Below, in pieces: positions 42,953-52,190 of a DNA stretch of 64,000 bases (positions are counted from its first letter, which is position 1; the number at the start of each line of letters is the position of its first letter). The stretch is from Rothia nasimurium. Its GTDB lineage: Bacteria > Actinomycetota > Actinomycetes > Actinomycetales > Micrococcaceae. Where the stretch lies: contig NZ_CP056080.1 in NCBI RefSeq assembly GCF_014217215.1, positions 2,232,001-2,296,000 on the forward strand, given 5' to 3'. The translations under genes were made by a program, and so were the position numbers. The notes beneath the pieces are model-generated. The model did not search any database, was not told the DNA's origin, and worked only from the letters and a program-made list of their open reading frames with translations.

Positions 42953-44929
42953 ATGACACATTCAGGTATTGATACCAGCTTCCTTGACCCCGCGACCAGC
43001 CCCGCCGACGACTTCTTCCGTCACGTCAACGGCACCTGGTACGACGCCCACGTCATCCCCGCCGACCGCTCGCGCGATGGCGGCATGTACTTCCTCCGCG
43101 ATGCCGCCGAGGAGCACGTGCGCGACATTGTTGAGAAGTTCGCCGCCGAGCAGCCGTCCTCACGCATTGGCGCCCTCTACTCGTCCTTCATGAACACCGA
43201 GAAAATTGAGGCGGACGCCGCTGCCCCGCTACTCGCCGAGGTGCAGCCGGTACTGGACGCGGCTACCCCCGATGATTTTGTGCAGGTCATGGCGGAGCTT
43301 GACCGCCAGGGCCACGGTGGCCCCTTCGGCTGGTACACCAGCATCGACGCGAAGAACCCCGAGAAGTACGTGCTCTACCTGGCGCAGACCGGCCTGGGTC
43401 TTCCCGATGAGTCCTACTACCGCGACGAGAAGTACGCCGAACTGCGCGACGCCTACATCGCCCATATTGAGCGCATGTTTGAGCTGACCGGCATGGCCGA
43501 AAACTTCGGTCTTGAACCTGTAGACGCCGCCCGCGCTGTCTTCGCCCACGAGACCGAAATTGCCTCCCACCACTGGGATAACGTGCGCACCCGCGACGCC
43601 AACCAGCGCTACAACCCGGTCGAAGCCGCCGAGCTAGACGAGAAGTTCCCCGGCTTCCCCTTCACCACCTGGCTAGCAGGCATGGGCATTTCCACCGAAA
43701 AGGCCGGCACCGTTGTGGTTAACCAGCCCTCCTATTTTGAGGCAGCCGCCCAGATGTGGGCCACCGCTCCCCTCTTTATCTGGAAGCTCTGGTACATCTG
43801 GCACATGGCCCACTCCCGCGCCCCCTACCTCAACCAGGCCATCGTCGAAGAGAACTTTGATTTCTACGGCCGCACCCTCTCGGGCTCCGAAGAGCTGCGT
43901 GACCGCTGGAAGCGCGGCGTCGGCCTGGTCGAAGGCTCCCTGGGTGAAGAACTGGGCAAGGAGTACGTAGCGATTCACTTCCCGCCCACCCACAAGGCCA
44001 AGATGATGGAACTGGTAGACAACCTGCTCGAAGCCTACCGCCGCTCCATCACCGACCTAGACTGGATGACCGACGAGACCCGCACCCGTGCCCTCGAGAA
44101 GCTCAGCAAGTTCGTCACCAAGATCGGCTACCCCGACAAGTGGCGCGACTACTCCGCCCTCGAACTCACCGACGACCTCTTCGAGAACCTACGCCGCTCG
44201 GGCGTCTTTGAGCACGAGTTCCAGATTGCCCGCATCAACGAGCCCGTTGACAAGACCGAGTGGCTCATGACCCCGCAGACCGTCAACGCCTACTACATGC
44301 CCCCGGCCAACGAAATAGTCTTCCCCGCCGCAATCCTGCAGGCCCCCTACTTCGACGTGGACGCGGACGCCGCCGTCAACTACGGCGCTATCGGCGGCGT
44401 CATTGGCCACGAGATCGGCCACGGCTTCGACGACCAGGGTTCCAAGTACGACGGCACCGGCGCGCTCAACAACTGGTGGACGGACGCCGACCGCGAAGAA
44501 TTCACCGCCCGTACCAAGGCCCTGGTGGAGCAGTACAACGGCTACACCCCCACCGGCCTAGACCCCGAGAAGTTCACTGTCAACGGCGAGCTGACCCTGG
44601 GCGAAAACATCGGTGACCTGGGTGGCCTCTCCATCGCGCTCAAGGCCTACCAGATTTACCTGGAGCGCCAGGGCCTCACCCTCGAGACCGCCCCCGTCAT
44701 CGACGGTCTGACCGCCACCCAGCGCGTCTTTATCTCCTGGGCCCAGGGCTGGCGTATGAAGACCCGCCCGCAGACCGCCGAGATGTTCCTGGCCATCGAC
44801 CCGCACTCCCCCGAGGAGTTCCGCGTCAACGGCGTGGTCCGCAACATCGACGAGTTCTACACCGCCTTCGACGTGCAGCCCGAGAACGCCCTCTACCTGG
44901 CACCGGAGGAGCGCGTGCGTATCTGGTAG
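42953..44929 (+). CDS. M13 family zinc metallopeptidase (neprilysin/PepO type)
   Basis: 658 residues, usual length for bacterial PepO-like enzymes. Zinc site HEIGH (486-490) with the third ligand E551 in ENIGDLGG. NAYYMPPANEIVFPAAILQAPYF supplies the NAYY substrate motif. No signal peptide is seen, so it is probably cytoplasmic and degrades oligopeptides up to about 30 residues. The start at 42953 is preferred because family members begin near SGIDTSFLDPATSPADDFFRHVNGTW. The upstream gap (42688-42952) holds only promoter-like AT-rich sequence. Confidence 0.93.
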   Translation: MTHSGIDTSFLDPATSPADDFFRHVNGTWYDAHVIPADRSRDGGMYFLRDAAEEHVRDIVEKFAAEQPSSRIGALYSSFMNTEKIEADAAAPLLAEVQPVLDAATPDDFVQVMAELDRQGHGGPFGWYTSIDAKNPEKYVLYLAQTGLGLPDESYYRDEKYAELRDAYIAHIERMFELTGMAENFGLEPVDAARAVFAHETEIASHHWDNVRTRDANQRYNPVEAAELDEKFPGFPFTTWLAGMGISTEKAGTVVVNQPSYFEAAAQMWATAPLFIWKLWYIWHMAHSRAPYLNQAIVEENFDFYGRTLSGSEELRDRWKRGVGLVEGSLGEELGKEYVAIHFPPTHKAKMMELVDNLLEAYRRSITDLDWMTDETRTRALEKLSKFVTKIGYPDKWRDYSALELTDDLFENLRRSGVFEHEFQIARINEPVDKTEWLMTPQTVNAYYMPPANEIVFPAAILQAPYFDVDADAAVNYGAIGGVIGHEIGHGFDDQGSKYDGTGALNNWWTDADREEFTARTKALVEQYNGYTPTGLDPEKFTVNGELTLGENIGDLGGLSIALKAYQIYLERQGLTLETAPVIDGLTATQRVFISWAQGWRMKTRPQTAEMFLAIDPHSPEEFRVNGVVRNIDEFYTAFDVQPENALYLAPEERVRIW

Positions 44930-44945
44930 CTCCTGGAGAGGCGCA

Positions 44946-45043
44946 GGGGCCTTCCCCTCCGGCGACTAACCTTCTCGAGCTCGCGCTGGCGCGCTCGCTC
45001 GATTCATGCCAGCCCCAGCCAGTCGCCTTCCGGGGAAGGCCCC
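44946..45043 (-). repeat. Structured dispersed repeat, copy C
   Basis: 98 bp bounded by inverted arms of ~22 bp (44946-44967 with 45021-45043; GGGGCCTTCCCC and its complement). On the minus strand the loop reads CTGGCATGAATCGAGCGAGC, the core shared with the copies at 782, 13350 and 54495. It begins 17 bp past the M13 peptidase stop. Confidence 0.6.
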
Positions 45044-45060
45044 GCACCCCGCTTAACTAA

Positions 45061-45093
45061 AAGGACGCCGGTGAACTACTCACCGGCGTCCTT
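45061..45093. terminator. Terminator built from an inverted GGACGCC pair
   Basis: Perfect 14-bp arms AAGGACGCCGGTGA (45061-45074) and complement (45080-45093), 5-nt loop, T-run. It serves the convergent M13 peptidase and cyclodeaminase-family genes. Confidence 0.9.
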
Positions 45094-45108
45094 TTGCTTA
45101 CCCGAGCG

Positions 45109-46308
45109 CTAGGACATTGCGGGGACGTCCCAGAGATTCAGCACGGTGCCGATGCCCTTGCGGACGGCGTTGCGGTAGACCACGGTGCCCCAGGCGACGT
45201 CCTCAATGGGCATACCGCCGACGGAGTAGACGGTGATTTTTTCTTCATCGTCCTCGGGGGCGGGGTGGTTGAGGGCTTCGCCCATGTCGCGCAGTTCTTC
45301 TGGGGCCATGAGGCCCTTATGGATGCGGTCGTTGAACTTGCAGCCGACGATGGAGACGTAGTTGTGGGACTTGCCGGGTTCAGTTTCTTCGGCCCAGGCG
45401 TCGTACATACCGGCGTTGTCGACGAGTTTACGCACGTCAGGTTCAAACATACCTTCGTCGAGGTTGCAGGCGGCGGGCATGGCGAAGAAGGCGCCGGGCT
45501 TGACCCATTCGCGGCGGACGGTGGGGTAAGTTTCGGGGTCGCCCACGTGGATTGAGGTGCAGAAGGTGACGATGTCTGAGTCGCGCACGACTTCTTCTAG
45601 TTCTTCAACGGCGATGACGTTCATGCCGGGGTAGGTTTCTTCGGCCCAGCTGATGAAGGTGTCGATGCCTTTTTGGGAGCGGCCGAGCACCTTGATGGTG
45701 TCGACGGTGGGGCGGGCTTCGATGAGGGCTGCGACGGTTGCTTTGGCGATGACACCGGGGCCCAGCAGGCCGAGCACCTTTGCGTTTTTGGGGGCGAAGC
45801 GGCGGGCACCGACGCCGGAGGCGCAGCCGGTGCGGTAGGCCGAGAGCAGGTTGGCGCTCATGTAGGCGAGGGGGGCGCCGGAGGTCGCGTCGTTGAGGGT
45901 GAGCATGAGAATGGAGCGGGGTAGGCCAATCTCGCGGTTGTCGATGTTAGAGGCGTAGGTTTTGACGCCCATGGTGCGGAAGGAGCCGCCCAGGTAGGCG
46001 GGCATGGCGACGTAGCGGCGGTCGGGGCCGTCGGCGGGCATGCCCTCGTGGGCGGGGTTGACGGGGAACTGTACCTTAGCGCCGTGGGATTCGCCGTTGT
46101 GGCCGGCCATGCGGTAGTCGCCGCGGGCGTGCAGGGCCAGGGCTTCTTCCATGGCGTCGGTGCAGGCGGCGACGTCTTCTACGCCCGCTGCAATCATGTC
46201 GGCTTCTGAGAGGTAGCGGAAGTCAATGCGGGGGAAGACGGGGTTGAGTTCGGGGTCAACGGCTGCGTTGAGGTAGGCGTCGTGTGAGGTCAAGCGGGGG
46301 ATCTCCAA
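45109..46308 (-). CDS. Ornithine cyclodeaminase family protein (tyramine oxidase subunit B-like)
   Basis: 399 residues, longer than ordinary cyclodeaminases. Blocks such as YLSEADMIAAGVEDVAACTDAMEEAL, GDYRMAGHNGESHGA, PRSILMLTLNDATSGAPLAYMSANLLSAYRTG and LGLLGPGVIAKATV (NAD loop) match the group annotated as tyramine oxidase subunit B in Micrococcaceae. That name rests on database habit more than on proven activity, and no amine oxidase subunit A gene is adjacent. Probably an NAD-dependent enzyme acting on an amino acid or imine. Confidence 0.8.
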   Translation of the reverse strand: MEIPRLTSHDAYLNAAVDPELNPVFPRIDFRYLSEADMIAAGVEDVAACTDAMEEALALHARGDYRMAGHNGESHGAKVQFPVNPAHEGMPADGPDRRYVAMPAYLGGSFRTMGVKTYASNIDNREIGLPRSILMLTLNDATSGAPLAYMSANLLSAYRTGCASGVGARRFAPKNAKVLGLLGPGVIAKATVAALIEARPTVDTIKVLGRSQKGIDTFISWAEETYPGMNVIAVEELEEVVRDSDIVTFCTSIHVGDPETYPTVRREWVKPGAFFAMPAACNLDEGMFEPDVRKLVDNAGMYDAWAEETEPGKSHNYVSIVGCKFNDRIHKGLMAPEELRDMGEALNHPAPEDDEEKITVYSVGGMPIEDVAWGTVVYRNAVRKGIGTVLNLWDVPAMS

Positions 46309-46433
46309 CTATGAGTGTTAAAAGTTCAGACGAATCAACATAACACTTTTAGACGCTGCAGATAAATGAGTTTTTGGGCATACCTGGCAGGTGGTAGGGC
46401 CCTGTTCCGCATGCTTTCGCCGTGGAGCAGCTT

Positions 46434-46449
46434 AACCTGTTAGACAGGT
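46434..46449. promoter_or_regulatory. Palindrome AACCTGTTAGACAGGT, copy 2
   Basis: Identical to 22456-22471. It lies in the 247-bp divergent gap between the cyclodeaminase-family gene and the arsC-like gene, where an operator is plausible. Confidence 0.45.
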
Positions 46450-46555
46450 CATTGAAGAATTCATGCGATGTTAAGCAAGAGGCGGTAAGGTCGTCTCTGT
46501 ACGCGTCTCACCACGGTGGGTAGTAGCCCACCCGCACCAGCCCCGAGGAGGCCCC

Positions 46556-46981
46556 GTGAACCCCACCCCCAGCGTCCTTTTTATTTGCCAGTCCAACAAG
46601 GGTAAGTCGCAGATGGCTGAGGCCCTGATGAACCTCCATGCGCAAGGACGCGTGCGCGCAACTTCTGCGGGCACCAAGGCTGCGGTGGGTAGTGCGGTGA
46701 ACTCTGAGTCGGCCGCTTCACTGGCCGAAATTGGGGCCGATATGAGCACAGGTACCCCCAAGTTCGCATCCGCTGGGGATTTAGCTGCCGCAGACCGCAT
46801 CGTTATTGTGGGGGCTGCTGCCCAGCTTGAAACCGATGACCCTGAGATCCTGGCTAAGACTGAGCGTTGGGAAACTGTAGAGCCCTCCCAACAGGGTATT
46901 GAGGGTGCAGAGCGTATGGCCCTGATTCGCGACGATATTGATCACCGTGTCAGGGCCCTGCTCGACGAACTCACCCGCTAG
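46556..46981 (+). CDS. Low-molecular-weight phosphatase/ArsC-family protein
   Basis: 141 residues. The P-loop is VLFICQSNKGKSQMAEALM: the catalytic Cys is followed by five residues and then Lys, where phosphatases have Arg. This CX5K form is the one seen in corynebacterial ArsC1/ArsC2 arsenate-mycothiol transferases, so arsenate detoxification with mycothiol is the best guess. No arsenite pump or ArsR gene is adjacent, and a tyrosine phosphatase-like role cannot be ruled out. Confidence 0.75.
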   Translation: MNPTPSVLFICQSNKGKSQMAEALMNLHAQGRVRATSAGTKAAVGSAVNSESAASLAEIGADMSTGTPKFASAGDLAAADRIVIVGAAAQLETDDPEILAKTERWETVEPSQQGIEGAERMALIRDDIDHRVRALLDELTR

Positions 46982-46985
46982 GGCT

Positions 46986-47453
46986 TTATTTCAGCACGGT
47001 GAGGGTCATGGGGTAGGTGAAAACTTCACCGCTATTGGCCTTCACCGCTGCAAGGATGTGCGCAACAATCAGGGCTACCCATACCGCGATGAAGACGATC
47101 CAGGTAAATAGACCTGCCAGCCCAAAGGTCACAAATGTCAGCACCCAGGCGGCAGTATTGATGATCCAGAGGGTGAAGCTGAAGTTAAAGGCACCGGCAG
47201 CAGCCACACGCACAAAGGCGTACCCCGGCTTATCCTTGTAAATTGCCCAGAAAATTAGAGGGCCCACAAAGCTCGCGAAAGATGCGGTCAATACCAGGCC
47301 CAGCAGACCTGAGAGGTGGGCGAACATAGCCAGACTCTTAGCATCAGCCGGAATGACGTTGCCGTAGGCATCGTAGGTTGGGGTAGAAAAGTTAGGCCCC
47401 GGCCCATTCTGATTGCCGTAGTTACCGTAGGGGTTCTGATTCTGCTCAGCCAT
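46986..47453 (-). CDS. DUF4870 membrane protein
   Basis: 155 residues. A Gln/Asn/Gly/Pro-rich cytoplasmic tail (1-36) is followed by AMFAHLSGLLGLV, the start of the DUF4870/Tic20-like domain with three to four TM helices. GPLIFWAIYKDKPGYAFVRVAAAGAFNF is the family block. Function unknown. It is convergent with the arsC-like gene, 4 bp apart. Confidence 0.85.
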   Translation of the reverse strand: MAEQNQNPYGNYGNQNGPGPNFSTPTYDAYGNVIPADAKSLAMFAHLSGLLGLVLTASFASFVGPLIFWAIYKDKPGYAFVRVAAAGAFNFSFTLWIINTAAWVLTFVTFGLAGLFTWIVFIAVWVALIVAHILAAVKANSGEVFTYPMTLTVLK

Positions 47454-47625
47454 GGCTGTATCTCCTTCGTCGTCAGTGTTCTACTTTTCACTGTAGTCAA
47501 CAGACGGGCTCAAGTGGGCGTAGGCAGATACATACGTATGCGAGTTCATACTCTGGGTGGAGAGTTAACCGGCGCGTTACGTCCTAACGGTAAGACCGGG
47601 GCATGCCGGGCAGTAGCATAGAGTC

Positions 47626-48450
47626 ATGCGCGATTTACAGGCTCACATCATTGAAGAACTGGGCGTGAAGCCCTCCATCGACCCGGCTGAGGAGGTGCGC
47701 AAGCGCGTCCAATTCCTCATGGACTATCTCAAAGCCACCGGCACCCGCGGTTTTGTGCTGGGTATTTCGGGTGGGCTGGATTCTACCCTGGCCGGACGCC
47801 TGTGCCAGCTAGCTGTAGAGCAGCTGGAGCTAGAGGGTGTTGAGGCTGAGTTTTTTGCCGTCCGCCTACCCTACAAGGTGCAGGCCGACGAGGACGACGC
47901 CCAGGCTGCCCTGCGCTTCATCATGCCCCAGCAGACCGTCACCTATAACATCGCAGAGGCTGTTGACGGCTTTGAGTCCGCTTTTACTACCGCGACCGGC
48001 CGCCCCATTGCTGACTTTAACAAGGGCAACGTGAAGGCCCGTGCCCGCATGATTGCTCAGTACGCCCTGGCAGGTGAGAAGAACCTGCTGGTGGTCGGCA
48101 CCGATCACGGCGCTGAGGCTGTCACCGGCTTCTTTACCAAGTTCGGTGATGGTGGAGCTGACATCATGCCCCTCTTTGGTCTGAATAAACGCCAGAATCG
48201 GGCCCTGCTCAAGGTACTGGGCGCCGATACCCGACTGTGGGAGAAGGTACCCACGGCCGACCTGCTCGACGGTAAGCCCTGCCGCACCGACGAGGACGAA
48301 CTGGGCGTCACCTACGACCAGATTGACGACTACCTAGAAGGTAAGGACATCGACCCGGCGGCAGCAGAAAATATCGAGGGCAGGTTCTTGCGGTCGCGCC
48401 ATAAGCGCACCACCCCGGTCACGATTTTTGATTCCTGGTATAGGCAGTAA
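47626..48450 (+). CDS. nadE: NH3-dependent NAD+ synthetase
   Basis: 274 residues. The PP-loop is [15 protein letters not shown] (about 44-58). [35 protein letters not shown] is the acceptor-site block. [20 protein letters not shown] matches the ammonia-dependent form; there is no glutaminase domain. It adenylates and amidates nicotinate adenine dinucleotide to NAD+. The last 32 bp overlap the convergent PAP2 gene. Confidence 0.96.
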   Translation: MRDLQAHIIEELGVKPSIDPAEEVRKRVQFLMDYLKATGTRGFVLGISGGLDSTLAGRLCQLAVEQLELEGVEAEFFAVRLPYKVQADEDDAQAALRFIMPQQTVTYNIAEAVDGFESAFTTATGRPIADFNKGNVKARARMIAQYALAGEKNLLVVGTDHGAEAVTGFFTKFGDGGADIMPLFGLNKRQNRALLKVLGADTRLWEKVPTADLLDGKPCRTDEDELGVTYDQIDDYLEGKDIDPAAAENIEGRFLRSRHKRTTPVTIFDSWYRQ

Positions 48451-49156
48451 AAACGACCAGGTGCACCAGGCAGGCGATGGCCAGGCCCAGGGCTAGGCCG
48501 CCGACCACGTCGGTAGCCCAGTGCACCCCCACATAGATACGGGAAAACCCGATGGTCACCGCGAGGACGCCGAGCCCTGCTCCCAGGGCGCGGCGTCCTC
48601 GCTGCGTCAGGGCGGGGTAGGCGGTGAGAAAGAGGGTAGCGCAGAAGGCAGCGGTGCTGGTGGAATGCCCCGACGGGAACGAGAAAGTCAGCTCCTCAAC
48701 GAGGCGGTGCGTGAGGGAGGGACGCGGCCGGTCCACAAGGTTTTTGATGAGGGTGACGGTGAGCGGGGCCAGAATCATGGTTACGCCCAGGGTCGCCAGG
48801 GGCCAGGCAGAGCGGTAGCGCCAGATAAAGAACCCTAGGGCCACCAGCACATAGATCGTCATGGGCAGGGTGTTGAAGGCCTGGGTGAGCACCGAGAAAA
48901 AGGCATCGAGCGTGCCCGTGCGCCAGGTCAGCGACGCCTGCCAGACGGCGTTATCCACAGGGTTGGTGAGGGACTGCGCGTTGACCAGCCACATTGTCAC
49001 AAAAACCAGAAAGCCCGTGAGGCTGGCGCGAGCTAGACGGGCCCGGAGCCCCGCCAGCTCGCCGGGGGCAGGAGTGGGCGCGGGGGTGTCCTTGGGCGCA
49101 GCGGGCGGACGGACGCGCGCCCCACCGGTACGGGGCGATTCGGGGGTGTGGTTCAC
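48419..49156 (-). CDS. PAP2-family membrane phosphatase
   Basis: 245 residues. A Pro-rich N-terminal tail is followed by five to six TM helices. The three phosphatase motifs are [14 protein letters not shown] and [16 protein letters not shown]. It likely dephosphorylates a lipid phosphate such as undecaprenyl-diphosphate or phosphatidate at the outer membrane face. Its 3' end overlaps nadE by 32 bp in antisense. Confidence 0.9.
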   Translation of the reverse strand: MNHTPESPRTGGARVRPPAAPKDTPAPTPAPGELAGLRARLARASLTGFLVFVTMWLVNAQSLTNPVDNAVWQASLTWRTGTLDAFFSVLTQAFNTLPMTIYVLVALGFFIWRYRSAWPLATLGVTMILAPLTVTLIKNLVDRPRPSLTHRLVEELTFSFPSGHSTSTAAFCATLFLTAYPALTQRGRRALGAGLGVLAVTIGFSRIYVGVHWATDVVGGLALGLAIACLVHLVVFTAYTRNQKS

Positions 49157-49254
49157 GGCTATCTCTCTTCACGGGGCACCCTCTAGATTACCGGCTCGCC
49201 CCGGGCCGTCCCGTCTAGCTGCTTGCTAGAGAGCCCGGCAAGTAAGCTGGTGCT

Positions 49255-49672
49255 ATGTCTGATACACCCAAAGAGTTTTATCTCGATTAATCCGACCCGG
49301 CAGCCTGGGCAGCTTTTGGCGCCCTGAGCAAGCAGGCGGGCGAGTCAGCCCGCGCAGCGGGCCTTGATGACCAGCTCATCGAACTGGTCTGCCTGCGTAT
49401 CTCGCAGATTAACGGCTGCGCCTACTGCCTGAAGGTGCACACAAAGCGAGCCATCAAGGCGGGTCTGAGCGCGACGAGGACGGCTGCGGCGCCTACGAAA
49501 TCTTTGCCGACAGTTCCGGCAGCCCGGCTGGCTTCACCCAGTTCTTCACCTACACCGAAGGCGGGGTCAAGCAGCGCATCTTCCCCCACACGGTGGTGAA
49601 GGAAGAATTCGGCGGGCACGGGCTGGCGTTCAGGGTGCCGACGCGCACAAGACTATCGGGCTGTGCCTTCTA
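49255..49672 (+). pseudogene. Decayed AhpD-like gene fused to a YjdJ-like GNAT remnant
   Basis: From the ATG at 49255 the frame hits TAA at codon 12 (49288-49290). Read through, it encodes an AhpD/carboxymuconolactone decarboxylase-like segment with LVCLRISQINGCAYCLKVHTKRA, including the CxxC redox pair. After about 49470 that similarity stops. A different frame then reads GCGAYEIFADSSGSPAGFTQFF...VKQRIFPHTVVKEEFGGHGLA, the start of a short YjdJ-type N-acetyltransferase that is itself cut off. At least one nonsense mutation and two deletions have joined two former neighbours. Confidence 0.8.
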
Positions 49673-50974
49673 GATTCTGTAGAACCCCTCAATCGCGCGG
49701 GTCAGGTGGGCCATGTCGGCTACGGTGGTGAGTTCGCGGGCCGAGTGCATGGAGAGCAGGCCGACACCGACGTCCACGGTGCGCATACCCAGGCGGGTGG
49801 CCGTGATGGGACCGATGGTGGAGCCGCAAGGCACGTTATTGTTGGAGACGAACTCCTGGTAGGGAACCTTAGCCAGGGCGCAGGCCTGGGCGAAGATTCC
49901 TGCGCCGACGGCGTCGGTGGCGTAGCGCTGGTTAGCGTTGATTTTGAGCAGGGGCCCGCCGCCGGGCGCGGGGCGGACGGTCGGGTCGTGATGCCCGGCG
50001 TAGTTGGGGTGCACCAGGTGGCCAGCATCTGAGGAGAGACAGACCGACTCAGAGATGGAGCGGCGGTAGGCTTCGGCGGACTCGCCGCGGGCTTCGGAGA
50101 GTCGAACCAGGACGTCCTCAAGGAAGGGTCCGGCAGCCCCGGAGCGCGATTCCGAGCCGATTTCTTCGTGGTCAAAGGCGGCGAGCACGGCGGTCTGGGC
50201 TGACTCTACCCCGGCCTGAGCGTAGCGGATGAGGGCGGTGAGGCCGGCGTGGACGGAGCTGAGGTTGTCCAGGCGACCCGATGCAAAGAGCTCGTCATTT
50301 TCACCGAAGACGCGGGGTTCGGCAGAGTCGGCAAACATGAGGTCGTAGCCCACGATGATTTCGGGGTCGATAGGCCCGCCATCGGCGCGTTCGGCCAGGT
50401 AGGCGAGCACGTCGCCGGTGGAGTCGCCGAAGCCCCAGACGGGGTAGAGGTTGCCTTGCTTATCGAGTTTGAGGCCCTCGTTGGCGGCGCGATCCAGGTG
50501 GATGGCGAGCTGGGGGACGCGGGCGATCGGTCCGGTGGCGACCAGGCGGGTTTCGAGTTCCCCGTCGACCAGGATGGTGAGACGCCCGGCCAGGCGCAGT
50601 TCGCGGTCGAGCCAGGAGTTAAGCAGGGGCCCGCCGTAGACTTCGACCCCCACCTGGTTCCAGGTCAGGGTGCGTACGGAGGACTTGGGCTTGACCTTGA
50701 AGCCCGGGGAGTCGGTGTGGGCACCCAGCACCCGGTAGCTTTCGTGGGCTTCGGTGCCCACCCAGGCGATGATGGCCCCGTCGCGCACCACAAAGTGCTT
50801 GCCGGTCGCAGCTGTGCTGCCCCAGGCGTCCTGCTCGCTCAGCTCGGTGAAGCCGGCGGTGGCCAGGCGGCGGGCGGCCTCGGCCGCCGCATGGAAGGAG
50901 GTGGGGGACGCGGTGATGAAGGCGGCTAAATCATCAATGTTGGTTCGGGCATCGAAGGTCTGTGAAAGAGTCAT
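49670..50974 (-). CDS. M18 family aminopeptidase
   Basis: 434 residues from the ATG at 50974 (another ATG at 50983). Co-catalytic zinc ligands are visible: GAHTDSPG (His), SGRLDNLSS (Asp), AAFDHEEIGS (Glu pair), FADSAEP-like region and the terminal SMHSARE (His). M18 enzymes remove N-terminal acidic or neutral residues from peptides, usually as dodecamers in the cytosol. It converges on the AhpD/GNAT remnant with a few bases of overlap. Confidence 0.93.
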   Translation of the reverse strand: MTLSQTFDARTNIDDLAAFITASPTSFHAAAEAARRLATAGFTELSEQDAWGSTAATGKHFVVRDGAIIAWVGTEAHESYRVLGAHTDSPGFKVKPKSSVRTLTWNQVGVEVYGGPLLNSWLDRELRLAGRLTILVDGELETRLVATGPIARVPQLAIHLDRAANEGLKLDKQGNLYPVWGFGDSTGDVLAYLAERADGGPIDPEIIVGYDLMFADSAEPRVFGENDELFASGRLDNLSSVHAGLTALIRYAQAGVESAQTAVLAAFDHEEIGSESRSGAAGPFLEDVLVRLSEARGESAEAYRRSISESVCLSSDAGHLVHPNYAGHHDPTVRPAPGGGPLLKINANQRYATDAVGAGIFAQACALAKVPYQEFVSNNNVPCGSTIGPITATRLGMRTVDVGVGLLSMHSARELTTVADMAHLTRAIEGFYRI

Positions 50975-50984
50975 AGACCACATT

Positions 50985-52112
50985 TTACCGGACAGGCTGC
51001 GACTCTTCAGGGTGGCTTTCCTTGACCCAGACCAGGGCTGGGCGGGTGCGTTCTAGCCCGCGACGGTTCGCCGCCCAGATAACGACCAGCACGAACAGGC
51101 CGTTCGACACCAGCGACGAGATGAACATGCCCACGGTGGAACCTTCCTGCAGGAAGGGGTCGGCCATGCCCAGCACACCGAAGCTCATGGCCAGCAGGTT
51201 GTTGACCACGTGTAGGGCGATCGCCGCTTCGAGCCCGCCGGTGCGCCAGGTGATGTACCCGGCGGCCAGGCCCATGACCAATACAGAGAGCTGGCCCCAC
51301 AGGTCGTAGAGGTGCCCCAGCATAAAGAGCGGGGCCGGAATCACGATGACCCAGGCAGGGTGTTTCAGCCAGCGGCCGATGGTCTGCATGAGATAGCCGC
51401 GGAAGACCAGTTCTTCTGCGTAGGCCTGCACCGGCACCACCAGGGCGATAGCGACCAGCATAGCGACAAGACCGCTCACCGGCAGGGTTGTGCTGGGGAC
51501 GTAGCGAGCCCCCAGGGCCGTATCAAAGGCGAGGGGCAGGGCCACAATGAGCAGGGCCGCTATCCCAAAGCAGGTAGCCAGCCAGCCCCAGCGCATACGC
51601 CCGGCGACCGAGTGAATCAGACCCCAGGGCTTAGGCCCCAGAATCAGGCGGGCGGCCCAGAGGGCAGGGAACATGAGGGCTACAGACCCGAAGAGGAAGA
51701 CGAACGTGGCGGGGCTCCGCAGGGCCTCTTGCTCAAGGATTTCCGGGCTCGCAGCGAGGATGAGGTAGCTGGGGTCAGCGGGCAGGGCGGGGTCAAGGCC
51801 CAGCAGGAGCACGAAGAAGAAGATGACAACCAGCAGCAGGGAGAGCACCAGGTAGAGCGGTACCCCGATGACAGCTTCGACCAGGGGCTTCCACCAGGCA
51901 CCTTTAGGGTCGGCGTGGGAAAGCCGGTGGTAGCCCAGACTCTGCTTCTCCTGCCGATAGCCGGGGCGCCAGCCGACCGGCGGCAGGGGCACCGGGTTCG
52001 GGTGGGTTGCTCGCGGGTGGGCGGACGCCGGCCCGTAGTCCGGTGCCGCAGTCTGCGGTGGGTTGGGGGCGGGTGTCTGCCAGGGAATACGGGGGTCGTT
52101 GGGTGTGCTCAT
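50985..52112 (-). CDS. CPBP (CAAX/bacteriocin-processing) membrane protease
   Basis: 375 residues. A ~75-residue Pro-rich cytoplasmic tail precedes about eight TM helices. The ABI/CPBP motifs are YAEELVFRGYLMQ (EExxxR), FMLGHLYD (His) and LHVVNNL (HxxxN), expected to form a glutamic-type intramembrane protease site. Substrates are unknown. Confidence 0.88.
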   Translation of the reverse strand: MSTPNDPRIPWQTPAPNPPQTAAPDYGPASAHPRATHPNPVPLPPVGWRPGYRQEKQSLGYHRLSHADPKGAWWKPLVEAVIGVPLYLVLSLLLVVIFFFVLLLGLDPALPADPSYLILAASPEILEQEALRSPATFVFLFGSVALMFPALWAARLILGPKPWGLIHSVAGRMRWGWLATCFGIAALLIVALPLAFDTALGARYVPSTTLPVSGLVAMLVAIALVVPVQAYAEELVFRGYLMQTIGRWLKHPAWVIVIPAPLFMLGHLYDLWGQLSVLVMGLAAGYITWRTGGLEAAIALHVVNNLLAMSFGVLGMADPFLQEGSTVGMFISSLVSNGLFVLVVIWAANRRGLERTRPALVWVKESHPEESQPVR

Positions 52113-52190
52113 GCCTCTACCCTAGCGAAACCCGCCCTGCCCCGTGCAAGGGGAGGGCGGGCGTCCGCGTCATAGTTCGTTCCCCGGGGG

